In this document: piece by piece, positions 1-10,816 of the stretch
Layout of the letters: the number at the start of each line of letters is the position of its first letter
Numbering within the stretch: position 1 is the stretch's first letter
Assembly (NCBI GenBank): GCA_038093975.1
Contig: JBBPTG010000055.1
Coordinates: 91,889 to 155,888, forward strand
From: Chalciporus piperatus
Taxonomy: Eukaryota > Basidiomycota > Agaricomycetes > Boletales > Boletaceae
Direction of reading: 5' to 3'
DNA: 64,000 nt
Made by a program: the position numbers and the translations under genes
The notes under the pieces: model-generated
The model's database searches: none
Told to the model about the DNA's origin: nothing
The model's input: only the letters and a program-made list of their open reading frames with translations

Positions 1-884
1 GGATATACCGTCCTCGCAATTTATTTTGACAGAGATCAGGAACGAAGGATCATTCACGGTCCGTTTGATTTCGGCGATGATCTCAAGCAGAAGTCGAGTA
101 CGGTTCTCGAGGGATCCACCATATTCGTCCGTTCTTCTGTTAGTCCTCCTGGACAAAAATTGGTGAATCAAGTAACCATGAGCAGCATGTATCTGCAAGG
201 AAGTTAGCGTATTCAGATATCCTGACGGTTGCTTTTTCTACCTGGCATCCATCAAATCCAGCCTTGTGCAAGACAAAGGCCGCGTATGCAAACCGCCTGA
301 CGACATCCCTGATACCTTCCCTAGTCAAAGGGGTTGGCCTCGCGAATGGAACACCAGAAGCAGGTGGATGTTCTATGTCTGATGATGATTCGGGGTAAGG
401 CTGAATTGTGATCGACACTTGTCGACCTGGATGGCTGAGTTGCCCTAGAACGAGACTCCCACCAGACTTGGCAGCCCTCGCCAAATTTCGGTAGTCTGCG
501 AGGTAACTTCGTGGAAGATCCCTGTCGATAACCGCATTTCCTATCTCGCAAATCAACCGAATAGCAACCTACGATGTAATCAGGAATTACCAGTGGCTTC
601 CAAATGGTCCTTCTTTATCTGAATGTTACCAGTGACTATTATTCCTAAAAACCGGGCTCAAAATAAATCACCATTATTGCAGACGGTAACTTACCTATAT
701 TTCCCGTAGCCCATGTTTCATAGAGGCGGATGAGCTCTTCTGTAGGTTGACCACGCTCCTTTGGGTCATAGGACGAGAATGTTGAGAGACGCTCAGACAT
801 AGCACTCTTCATGAACCTATTGATTGCAGATTTTTTGCTGAACGGAAATACGATCGATTGACCCAGTGTCACGGCATATGACAT
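1..884 (-). CDS. NADH:flavin oxidoreductase / Old Yellow Enzyme family, C-terminus beyond the left edge
   Basis: Partial gene on the minus strand. ATG at 884-882 starts MSYAVTLGQ, followed by the family N-terminus [12 protein letters not shown] and [15 protein letters not shown]. Exon 1 ends at 695 (donor GTAAGTT). The next exon, just past 650, gives [17 protein letters not shown]. Another exon starts with AVIDRDLP and carries GQLSHPGRQ, the active-site strand, and AGFDGC. After a further short intron, IHAAHGYLI and [13 protein letters not shown] provide the flavin-barrel motif in which His binds the substrate. These motifs are diagnostic of FMN-dependent OYE-like alkene reductases of the TIM-barrel family. 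The physiological substrate cannot be told from sequence, and no targeting signal is visible. The FMN phosphate-binding C-terminal part lies outside the window. Confidence 0.85.
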
Positions 885-2510
885 TTCCGGGGTCATCAGT
901 GAATATTGGATCGAATGATATTGAAGATATGGCACATGCAACCATTGTCCATCTTTATACTCTCTGTCCACGAGGGGTTCTTGAAGATAGGGCTTCTGCC
1001 ATCCAAGCATCGTGGTCGTATTCCTGACTCCGATAAATAAGCGGAGGGTCGAAAGATCGGGAAAAGAATACCGACATCGTTGATATTCCAGATACCGTAG
1101 ATGTCCTAAGAATATGGCAGACTGTGTTACTGTAGGACCCTGGAGGTCAATATCCGAAAGTAACCGCGGGTCGACTTCATCAGGAGAAACGATTTTGAAC
1201 GAACCTCCAGCAATAGACACCTCAGGTTTCGAGGTCCTTGTAATGATTCCCAAGAGGATCGGATCGAGACCTGAAAGCAGGAATATAATCACATGCCAGA
1301 AGCGTTCGTATCTCAGCGCTTAGCAACAAGACTTACTTGGCTACCTCTTTTGGCACAAACAAGGGGGCGTTGAAACTTGAAACTTGGAATGGCTCCCAAA
1401 GAGATGTCGTGTGGTGGTTAAGACGATGGAGGGGTGCGTATAGCGCACCCGGTGAACCGGACTCTGAGTGGTGTTGACGTCGGGGGCTGACAAGTACCGA
1501 TCCCGCAGGAGGCTTATAACTGATCATGCTAACGCTGTTTCTCTCGCTTAGATGGCATGGTTATAGTCTCGTAACTGTGATCGGGCTGACACTCACCTTC
1601 CGCTTAAAACTCGGAAGATTCCGAAGGCCCTCATGGATGGTTACCAGACTACGGTCTGTGAGACTGTGAAAGACATACGAGTCGGATGACGATACGACTC
1701 ACGAGGCTGGCCCAACACTCTACTTTTGGAACTGACATCGGAGGTGGAACATCTCCGACTCCCATCCACCGATAGTACTTATATTCATTTGTGCCTAAGA
1801 CGTTGAGCTGTCAACGGGAAGAATGTATTTGTTGATTTACAGTGTGGGTCGTTCAGGGATGGGTTCATCCGCTCTGTCATGGCGGTAGCGGAATTGGTCA
1901 CGATGCACGCCACGAGATGGTCTGGGTGAGGATTAGCAGCATTTGGACGTATGAACGCTGGAAGCAACATCGGATCGAATAGACTGCCTCGGTCAGTCAA
2001 ACTCTCTTCTGTTGAATACATGCATAAGTAGCTCCACGGACTTGAACGGACTGGCGGAACAGCCTCGCGTGGGGGGAATCTCAGGCTTGAATTGTCTTTT
2101 GGACTGCTGCACAACATCCGTTGTTCAGCCAAGCCCCCGCTGATGGTATCAGCATCCAGTTAAGTGCGATCCTGGGGTTGATCAACGTTGATCATTGGCA
2201 GTCATTTTGACAGATGTGGATACTGCTGCCATGGAGTCGAACTAACAAGCCGTGAGAGGAAGCAACGCGCTTGACGAGTTTATCGAAACTACAGTCGGCG
2301 CGTCTCTGTCAAAAACCGGTTTTTCCGATGTGACAACGTGGAATTCCTGACGGACGAGCGGTGTCATTGAGGTTCGCATTCAAGAGCATTTTCTGTCAAC
2401 ACGTTTGACAGCAATTACCCTTTTCGGAACGGAGATCTTATCTCGTCCCTTGCCATAAGTTCACCATCTTGACTTTCCTAAGAGTCCTTGATTCAAGTTC
2501 TCGAACAACA
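885..2510 (-). other. Region upstream of the flavin oxidoreductase; possible unrecognised coding exons
   Basis: Three open stretches on the minus strand could be exons of an unknown gene: 1785-2132 (includes DPMLLPAFIRPNAANPHPDH), 1333-1527 (ends at a good donor CCAA/GTAAGT) and 885-1292. The first reads like real protein in composition, but I recognise no family and could not join the pieces into one frame with confidence. 2133-2510 is the upstream region of BUD32; I see no gene in it. Treat the coding call as tentative; RNA-seq over 885-2132 would settle it. Confidence 0.25.
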
Positions 2511-3669
2511 ATGTCGAATCAAGATCGGGAGTCACATCCATTGGTTCCGCTTGATTATACGAGAGACCTTTCGAAATGGGTCAGCCAGGGTGCTGAGGCT
2601 GCAAGTCTAATCATCATCTCTCCAAGATAGTCACGCTCATTAGCCGCCCATGTTCGGCACTCATTCAGAAAGTATTCAAGACAGGCCTTCGATCTAGATC
2701 GTCGCATGCTAACTGGGGACCTCTCGAAGCCGATATCAAAGCAGGTTGTCCATCAACACCGGTCATGGACGACGTTCTCCTCAAGCTCCGGTTCTCCAAG
2801 AAATACCGACATCCGACCTTGGATAAGTCACTGACCCGGCAGCGTTTAACCGGAGAGGCTCGAGCACTGATGCGATGTATGAGGTATGTCTTTGGAGCTC
2901 TTCGGGTGGAATGGAATATCAACCGACTTGTGATCATCGTGTGGCCATCGCAGGTCGGGAGTGAATGTACCCGGTATCAGGGTGGTGGACGCATCCGAGG
3001 GTATTCTTGGATTGGAATGGATAGAGGGTCGATCTGTGCGGGACATAATCCCTGGTTTACCAGATCCGGACTATTCATTCTTTGACGAGGACGGATGTGA
3101 GGGTGAAGATGAACCGGATAACGTTACTACCCGAGCCGCACAATGGGGGCTCGAGGGCCTCGATATAGGTCAGTGAAATGCAGAGACGGTTCTGTGGTAT
3201 ATACACTTACGGTTCTGAATTTTAGACATGCTGTTAGAAAAGATTGGTGTGGAGATCGCCAAAATCCATCTTATTGATATCATTCACGGGGATCTGACTA
3301 CTTCCAACATGTTGGTCCGGAAGAGCAACAACGATCTGGTATGTTATAATTTCCTCGTGGCTCCGAGGTTGTACTCAATTCCCTCCAGGTAATGATTGAT
3401 TTCGGTCTGGCTTATCATTCCACTCTAGTAGAGGACAAAGCGGTGGACCTCTATGTCTTAGAGCGTGCTTTCGCATCAACCCACCCCGATTCGGAACCCT
3501 TATTCTCATCCATTCTTGAGGCCTACGCTAGACGTATGGGGAAGGACTGGGATCAGATTAAACGAAGATTGGATGATGGTAAGATCGACGCCTATATCTG
3601 CTCCTGCTGTTCACTCAAGGGTCATTTGCAGTCCGTCTGCGCGGAAGAAAGCGGAGCATGGTTGGCTGA
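2511..3669 (+). CDS. BUD32: EKC/KEOPS complex kinase-ATPase Bud32 (PRPK/TP53RK family)
   Basis: Atypical small kinase of the KEOPS complex, which acts in N6-threonylcarbamoyladenosine tRNA modification with Kae1. Six exons were read: 2511-2600, 2669-2883, 2954-3168, 3226-3338, 3389-3578 and 3632-3669, giving about 286 residues (yeast and human proteins are about 250-260). Visible motifs in order: SQGAEAKVFKT (nucleotide loop), LRFSKKYRHPTLDKSLTRQR (Bud32 signature), EARALMRCMR, LGLEWIEGRSV, the catalytic loop IHGDLTTSN, the metal-binding IDFGLAY, and a basic C-terminal tail LRGRKRSMVG typical of Bud32. Intron 1 appears to start with GC rather than GT (GCAAGT at 2601). No other join I tried keeps both the frame and the QGAEAKV motif. 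The gene converges on the dipeptidase gene. Confidence 0.92.
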
Positions 3670-4111
3670 AGTAGCACCGGTAGAAACCATCATCGTATAC
3701 GTGTCCATGTCTTCTATTCAAGCAAGTTGTTTCTGAAGTGTTGTAATTGACTTGCCGGATGCGGAGTACAACTCTACTCCTGATTATCATGATCACTTTT
3801 GTATCAGATTGACGCTCAGCGGATACCGTGCATGAATTATTGACGCCAACCACATGCACTGTTTGTGTGATGGCAGAATACACAGTGGAGGAGAGGTAGC
3901 AGGTGGCCCAGGGAGGATTTACCTAGACTATATGCTGTTCGCCTGGAACACAGGTTTCACGGAGTGACGATCCTGAAGTTAACAGCTGGAGACCTGAAAG
4001 TAGAGCCTTAGCAGGTCACTAACTTCATCACGGCAGTATGTGGATCGTATAGATGGTACAGCGAAGGCATACATAACCAACAACAGATTTCAAGTTCCTC
4101 CCTGTCAGATC
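3670..4111. other. Convergent 3' intergenic region
   Basis: This lies between the stop of BUD32 and the stop of the dipeptidase gene on the other strand. It should contain both 3' UTRs and poly(A) signals. No coding, RNA or repeat feature was recognised. Confidence 0.5.
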
Positions 4112-6204
4112 TTACATGAGATCCGCTCCTGCACAAACCTGTTCGAGCCATTCGACTCCACTAGGAACCTTCGTCATATTCTCGCACCCCGTCTCAGTGA
4201 TCAATACATCATCCTCGATCCGAACTCCTCCCATGCCCTCATAGCGGGCGAGGATATCGGCATTGATGTAAGGGGAGGAGTGTACGTCGGAGGATTCTAG
4301 AAGTGCAGGGTGGAAATAACACCCAGGTTCATTTGTCTGATAAAGGTAGTGGTCAATACTTTATGACAAGGGGAGAGTAACATGGAGTATGTGAGACTTA
4401 CGACCACCATCCCTGCCTGCAATTCCAACCTTAACCTCAGGTTCTTGTAAAAGTCCTTGTGTCCGCCTTCTCCGCTTTCGGCCCCATTGACGAAATATTT
4501 ACCGCTACCAGTTGGTCGACTTGCGCTCGGCACATCATGAACGTCCAAGCCCATCGAATGCCCAACGCCATGCGGGAAGAAGGCGGCACTGAGTCCTGTG
4601 CGAAGAATTTTCTGGACAAGTTCCTCTCTGGACTTCGAGGTCGCAGCAGGGTCCTTGAATATACCCATATCCAAGAAGCCCTCCACGAGCACACGGTGAC
4701 ATAATAACTGTATGTCATCCCAATGGACTCCAGGAGCAGCAAGCTTGAAAGACTCCTACATGGACCGTTATTGTGTGTGAGCTTCATGCGTAGAAAGGAA
4801 CGGGGATGAAAGAAAGTGATCTCACCGATTGCATCTTCAGTACGAGCTCGTAGACCTTGCGCGCCTCCTCCGTAAATTTCCCGCCGTTGCCAACTGGCAT
4901 TGTGCGGGTGACTAAATCGCGGCGTCGCAGAGCATCAGATCAGATGAACGATGAGGATCATATTTTAAGAATCAATGCTTACTATCTGAACTGTAACAGT
5001 CCCACTCGCAACCAGCATCGATCAGCAGTACCTGAGGCAACAGGTCCCCTTCCCGACACCCTTCTCCACGAGCGTGGGAATGTGTAAGACTTCCTGCATT
5101 AGCAACGTCTCTAGGATTTACTGGACCCCATGCGAAGGCCTTGTCATTGCAGCAATAGTGTAGTGTTGACGCGCGTGTGGATGCTGCTACGATCGGAAGA
5201 TAGGCTTGGTGTGCGGCACTGTAATCAAAAATGAGAACCATCCGGACGGTAGCTCCCTCCCCCTTTTACGAACCCTTCTCTCCTGCACGAAGCCACGAAT
5301 ATCGCTTCGGCTTCAGCTTCTTTCTCGATCAACCATTGTCCAGGAAGCAAGCGAGTTTCCGAAGACCTCTTGATCTGGCCTGCGACACCCATACCGAGCA
5401 CATGCATGATGACTTCGTGTGCGCGTGAGCTGATGTCATTGGCTTTGCGGATCATGGCAATCTCGTAAGGATCCTTTATGAGTCGCGTCTTGTGGAGTGC
5501 TGCAAGGAGATAATCGGACGTCTTGGTTTGAGTTGATTGGAAGGCGACTTGCAAACCATCCACAGTACTGGCTGCGACACGAGGGAACTGGTCCGTTTCA
5601 GGTAAGGTATGAACTGTCGTTCCATGGGGAAGCTGAGAGAGTGCGGTTACGAGGTTGGGAGGATGATCAATCTCGTCTATTGAGAACACGCTGCGGGCCT
5701 CCTGAAGCGTCGGAGGGGCAGGTGACCACAACAGGTCCACCACTGTAGGTTCAAAGATGTATAAGGTGGTCTTCAGTGTTCCACTCAGCCCCTGAATCTG
5801 CTCGAAAGCGGATGTAGGATCATAAACTGCAAGAAAGTAAGATCCGGGGACGCTGCAACCAGTGAGGTAGAAGAAGTTGGACTCTTGACGGAAGGGGAGT
5901 TCGCGATCGGTGTCATTCCGATACGGAGTGGTCCCCCCTGCTAGCAAAATCGCTTGGGGCTAGGGGAGAGAGAGCTTGACTACTAACATTGCAAGAGATC
6001 TGGGAGAGGAAACGTACCTTGGTTCTATCTTCAACAGACAAAGAGACAAGGAGTTCCTTGAAAGTCCTTGCGACATGATCCTTTGCTAGATTACAGGACT
6101 CGATTGATAAACACGGAGCGCATGGTCCAGGGGCAACAGTTTTGCACGATGTGGAGTGAGGACATACCTGGGTATTTCCCCGTCAAATCTACATCCGTAG
6201 TCAT
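4112..6204 (-). CDS. Xaa-Pro dipeptidase/aminopeptidase (M24B, AMPP_N type)
   Basis: Metallopeptidase that removes or splits N-terminal Xaa-Pro, a late step in peptide turnover. The start is ATG at 6204 (MTTDVDLTGKYP); a second exon gives AKDHVARTFKELL. The N-terminal AMPP_N domain is visible in GGTTPYRNDTDRELPFRQES, NFFYLTGC and YIFEPTVVDLLW. The catalytic pita-bread domain follows. Metal ligands can be placed: two Asp in LLIDAGCEWDCYSSD, His in HGVGHSMGLDVHD, Glu in the exon that follows MVV (expected TNEPG motif region), and Glu in GGVRIEDDV. The C-terminus ends ...WLEQVCAGADLM. No signal peptide is seen, so a cytosolic enzyme is likely. At least six short introns break the frame, and all joins found are in phase. 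It is divergent from the lysine enzyme gene, with a tRNA gene between them. Confidence 0.9.
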
Positions 6205-6322
6205 ATCGTTACTTGAAGTCGTAGACAGAAATCGACGTTGAATGAGTAACTCCAAGTGCTCAGGTGTTGGACTACACAGATGGTAATCCCTGTTTTCGCA
6301 GATCGGAAGGAGGCAACCAACC

Positions 6323-6394
6323 ACGCCGATGGTGAAGCGGTTATCATGCTTGCCTTCCAAGCAAGCGGCAGGGGTTCGACTCCCCTTCGGCGTA
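6323..6394 (+). tRNA. tRNA-Gly (anticodon UCC)
   Basis: A 72-nt cloverleaf without an intron. The acceptor stem is ACGCCGA paired with TCGGCGT, with discriminator A. The anticodon stem CTTGC/GCAAG closes loop CTTCCAA, so the anticodon is TCC (Gly, GGA codons). The T arm is AGGGG-TTCGACT-CCCCT. The D arm includes GCGGTTATCA, as in other eukaryotic tRNA-Gly(UCC). A run of six T just after the gene (from about 6397) is the expected RNA polymerase III terminator. It sits in the divergent promoter interval between the dipeptidase and lysine-enzyme genes. Confidence 0.95.
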
Positions 6395-6781
6395 TCTTTT
6401 TTGTTTGTTACCATGCCCCATTTGGAATTTCCAAATCCCGTCTATTTCCAATTAGACTGGCTTGGATGTTGCCCTCGTCTCCACTGGCACTGTGTTTTGC
6501 CCCCACTGGGCCATATTGATAGCAAGGTAATGGAAACAAGTTTCACTAGCCCAGCATTGGTTGCATCGATGCAGAGACTCGGTGCGCGAATTCCACTGGT
6601 AAGCGCCGACTGATCGCGCCAACGCCAGGGCATGGGATTCCAACCCTCTCGGTTTCGTAACACTTGTATTGCCGTCTCGGGCGGACCATGCAGCCACTAT
6701 ATAACCCGTTAAGTCGGTAGGTTCCCCCCTTCCTTTGAGCACCGAGTGTGTCTGTCTATCGTGACTTGTCGAACTTCGGGA

Positions 6782-9700
6782 ATGCTTAAACACGCCGTGC
6801 ACCAACAATCAGTTCGATGCGCATCATTCGCCACCGTTGCCCCATCATCCTCGACGAAGCTGACCATCGGCATCCGTCGTGAAAACCCAGCCAGAATATG
6901 GGAGCGTAGATGCCCATTAACACCTGACGCTGTCGAATCCTTGGTCCATGAGGAGAATGTCGACGTCCTCATCCAAGACTGCGACAGGAGAGTCTTTCCT
7001 GTGGACCAGTTTGTCAAGGTCCGTAACCTACCGCGAGACGGGGAAACGCCCCATGATGATTCATTCGAAGCTAATGAGTTGCATTGCAGGCTGGCGCAAA
7101 GATTCATCCTAACCTTGATCCCGCGCACATTGTCCTTGGCATCAAGGAACCACCACTCAACGAGCTCATAACATCCCCTGTGTCAGCTCTGCGTCCTGCG
7201 ACCTCTGGCTCTAAAATACCCCGTACTCACTTTATGTTCTCTCACACTACCAAGGGACAACAGTACAACATGGAATTGCTTTCCCGCTTCTTGAGCCGAG
7301 ATCCGCGGAATGACATTCCATCAAGACTGATAGACTACGAGCTTCTCACGGGAGACGACGGGAAACGAACGGTGGCCTTTGGATGGTTTGCCGGAGGTGA
7401 GAGCATCACGCCATAGTTTACATATGTTTTCCTGGCATTGACTGTCCTACCTCCCTGATCAGTTGCTGGTGCCGTCGAGTCTCTCTCGGCATTGGCCCAA
7501 GCACATTTGGAGCTTGGAGTTGCTTCGCCGTTCCTTGTGCGTACATTGGTATATAAACTCTGTCATCGTTATGAAACGCCCGGATCATAGCACACACCTC
7601 GACCTCATACTCAGGTTTCTTTGCCCTCGCTCCGAGCATCTTTGAGGGCGATTGGTCAGGAAATTATCAATGATGGGACGCCCAAGTCCCTCGGTCCCTT
7701 TGTAATCGGCCTCACTGGGTATGTTATTGTCAATCCTTACTTCTCAGTAACTCAGATCCGTTTCAGAAATGGTAATGTCTCACAAGGTGTGCTCTCCATT
7801 TTGGACGAGCTTCCTATCGTGAAAGTGAGCGTGCAAGACCTCCCTGTTCTTGTAAGCAGCGCAGGTAATGCCCGCTCTATTTCGAATGCTCACAAACATT
7901 TGGCTAAAGGGTGCTATCTAGATACCGACTTGCACAAGGTACTGAGATTAGAGATTGCAGCCTTCGTGAACCTGACCAACGTAATCAGATATACCTCGTC
8001 CATGCATCTCCCGGCGAGTATCTCACTCGTCTTGATGGCGGCCAGTACGACAGAGTACATTATTACAAGAACCCATCGCTTTACAAGTCTGATTTTGCTA
8101 CCAAGGTATGCTGCTTGTCACTCGCTCAGATGTAAACTCATTGTGGGACTCAGGTGGCACCCTATCTTACACTCTTCCTTAACGGAGTAGGCTGGCTCCC
8201 TGGTTTCCCTCGACTCATGACGAATGATGATCTAGCGAGAGCGCTCACCCGTGCTGCCGAGGTCGGGCGTGCAAGGTTCGGGACTATTGGTGATATCAGC
8301 TGTGATCTCGACGTGAGTGGTTTCTAAAATGACCCTCTTCGGCGTCTCATACCACCTTGACAGGGCGGCCTCGAGTTCATGTCGCGTGCAGCGACGATCT
8401 CGGAACCTTTCTTCAAACACAGACCTGCCACACTGCCCGCTCATCTTCCCAGCGTGCAAATAATGTCCGTCGACATCCTTCCGTCAAGCTTGCCATTGGA
8501 TGCCTCCCAGCATTTCTGTCGAGTTTTGATGCCTCATCTGAAGGCCATGATCCAGGAATACCGCGGACAGCCTTCGGAACGACAGTATTCCGAGGCTTTG
8601 CGGGTGGCTACTGTCGCTAAAGATGGTCAACTAGAAGGAATTCATGCTAGGCTTGAGGAGCCTCTCGCCAAGTGGAGACAATCCGCCTCCAAGCTGGAGG
8701 GCTCTCAGAAGAAGAAGAAAGTCCTCATGCTTGGGAGTGGAATGGTCGCTGGGCCTGCAGTGCAGGAGCTGTGTAAGCGTTCGGACGTCGAGTTGGTTGT
8801 CGGTCAGTAGTTCATCTCACATATGTACCTTAACATCCTGGACTTATCGCATCACCACGTAATATGACATTGCATTCACAATCTAGCCAGCAACTCGAGC
8901 GCAGAAGCTGATAATTTGATCCGGGATCTCCCTAACGCCAGTTCATGTTTGTTGGATGTCGAAGACGGAGAAAAGCTCTCCCGGCTTATTGAGGGTGCGG
9001 ATGTCGTGATAAGGTCTGTTTACTATTGGCTTGATCTTTGAAGCGGAACGCCATGACGAGCTGGAGTCTAGCCTTTTGCCTGTGCCGCTCCACCCCTCAA
9101 TCGCCGAGTTATGCATCCGACATCGTAAGCATCTGGTCACGGCATCATACATATCGCCTGCCATGCGCAGTTTGCATGATCGGTACGTCCCTTTTCCACC
9201 CTGCCACTTCAACACCGACGTATTCTCCTTCATCTTAGAGCGGAATCTGCCGACGTTCTCTTGTTGAACGAGATTGGCCTAGACCCCGGCATTGACCACT
9301 GTTCGGCGCTCTCCCTGCTTAAGCAGCTCCAGAGAGAGAACAGGCGGGTCTTGTCGTTCACCTCTTTCTGTGGTGGTTTGCCTGCCCCAGAGGCAGCAGA
9401 AGTCCCGCTAGGCTACAAGTTCAGCTGGAGCCCAAGAGGCGTGCTGAATGCCGCGCTCAACAGTGCCAGGTTCAAGCTCAATAGCAAGGTATGTGCAAAT
9501 ATCGACATACGATGATATGCATAGCTGACTCTGGTTTGCAGATCCAAGAAATACCCGGAGAGAATCTCTTGAGCCATTACTTCCCCGACGTCCCAATCTC
9601 CAACGTGTTGAAATTGGAGGGTATCGCGAACAGGGACAGTCTCCCCTACGCGGAGACGTATGGACTTGGGAAACTTGATGACCTGCGAACGGTCTTGCGA

Positions 9701-10468
9701 GGTACTCTGAGGTATGCAACTAGAATCACATTACTCTCATCCAGTCTAAACACACACACACACACGCCCAGATACCCTGGTTTCGCAGATCTCTTGCATT
9801 CGTTCAAATCCATGGGGTTGTTGAACACCGACCCATCGTCCCACATATTCCCTCGGTCCTGGTCGGAGTTTGCCCGCCTAGCGTTGGCCAAACGAATGGG
9901 TGAGGATATTCCATCGGATCTGAGCTCCTTCAAGTCAGCTCTATCATCCATCGTCCCTGATGAACATCGTCGGGAGAGTGTACAGGAAGCGCTAGAATGG
10001 TTCTCGGGACGGTCAGGCCAGGAGAACCTCCCCCCGTTGCCCACCAAACCTGTCGCTCCAATCGACCTCCTCACGACGCTGCTCGCGCACAAGCTCAAGT
10101 ATAACCCCGGCGAACGAGACTTGGTCGTGCTCTCGCACGAGATCGTCGCACAGCCTGCGTCCATCACGGGAGAGGCACCTCCGGGGCAGACGGAGGTGTA
10201 TACGTCCTCGCTCGTGTCGTATGGTACCCCGAGCGCATCAGCGATGTCGAGATGCGTGGGCTTGCCGGTGGCGTTTGCGACGCTTGCGGTCCTCGATGGA
10301 AAGGTTGTCAGTAGGGGTGTTCAAGGCCCCACTGAAGAGGCGTTGTACAGAGCTGTCCTGGATGGCCTGGATGGTGTTGGTCTTCAGATGAAGGAGAGCG
10401 TGAGGAAAGGCTCTGGTATGGAAGTAACGCTCAGCAATGGACTACGGAAGACAGGCTTCTCGGGATGA
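6782..10468 (+). CDS. Bifunctional lysine-ketoglutarate reductase / saccharopine dehydrogenase (AASS-like)
   Basis: One gene encodes both halves of the animal/plant-type enzyme that turns lysine and 2-oxoglutarate into saccharopine and then into aminoadipate semialdehyde plus glutamate. N-terminal half (LKR, AlaDh/PNT type): TIGIRRENPARIWERRCPLT, then IVLGIKEPP, MFSHTTKGQQYN, AFGWFAG/VAGAVESL, the nucleotide site GNVSQGVLSILDELP, and GDISCDLDGGLEFM. After a KKKK linker comes the C-terminal half (SDH): VLMLGSGMVAGPAVQEL (Rossmann fold), VVISLLPVPLHPSIAELC, NEIGLDPGIDHCSA, SFCGGLPAPEAAEVPLGYK and FSWSPRGVL, ending near residue GFSG. The start ATG at 6782 gives MLKHAVHQQSVRCASFATVA, a basic, hydroxylated, acid-free leader like a mitochondrial presequence. 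The domain order matches mitochondrial AASS. The yeast-type biosynthetic Lys1 and Lys9 are separate proteins, so a catabolic role is inferred. At least eight introns. Confidence 0.9.
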
Positions 10469-10816
10469 ACGTTAACATTACCGTTGGCTAGGACGACTTG
10501 CTTTGTCAATCGCATCGTTATGTATACGCTACAAATCATCATAATCATCTTTGGTCGAGTTTACTCCAAACTCTTTCGAGACGTTTGGAAAACACGAGAC
10601 ATTGAATTCATGAGACAGGTATCGTGTGGCTCAACGCCACCACAGAAAGCATAGATGAAAGTTTCAAACAGAGAACATCACACAAACAAGAGACTGGGTC
10701 AAAGAAACAACTGTCGAGAAAACGAAAAGTATCCAAAAAAAAAAAGATCAGCGTATCATGGAAGATACAGTTCAGCATTCGCTAGGGTATTAGATCTTGC
10801 CAACCCATGGCTAGTG
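10469..10816. other. Convergent 3' intergenic region
   Basis: This lies between the stops of the lysine-enzyme gene (+) and the MAM3-like gene (-). It contains an A-rich stretch near 10733-10745, likely UTR sequence. No gene seen. Confidence 0.5.

Noticed and set aside
6452..7128. Long minus-strand open frames opposite the start of the lysine enzyme
   Set aside because: They are antisense to well-conserved exons and have no recognisable protein features.
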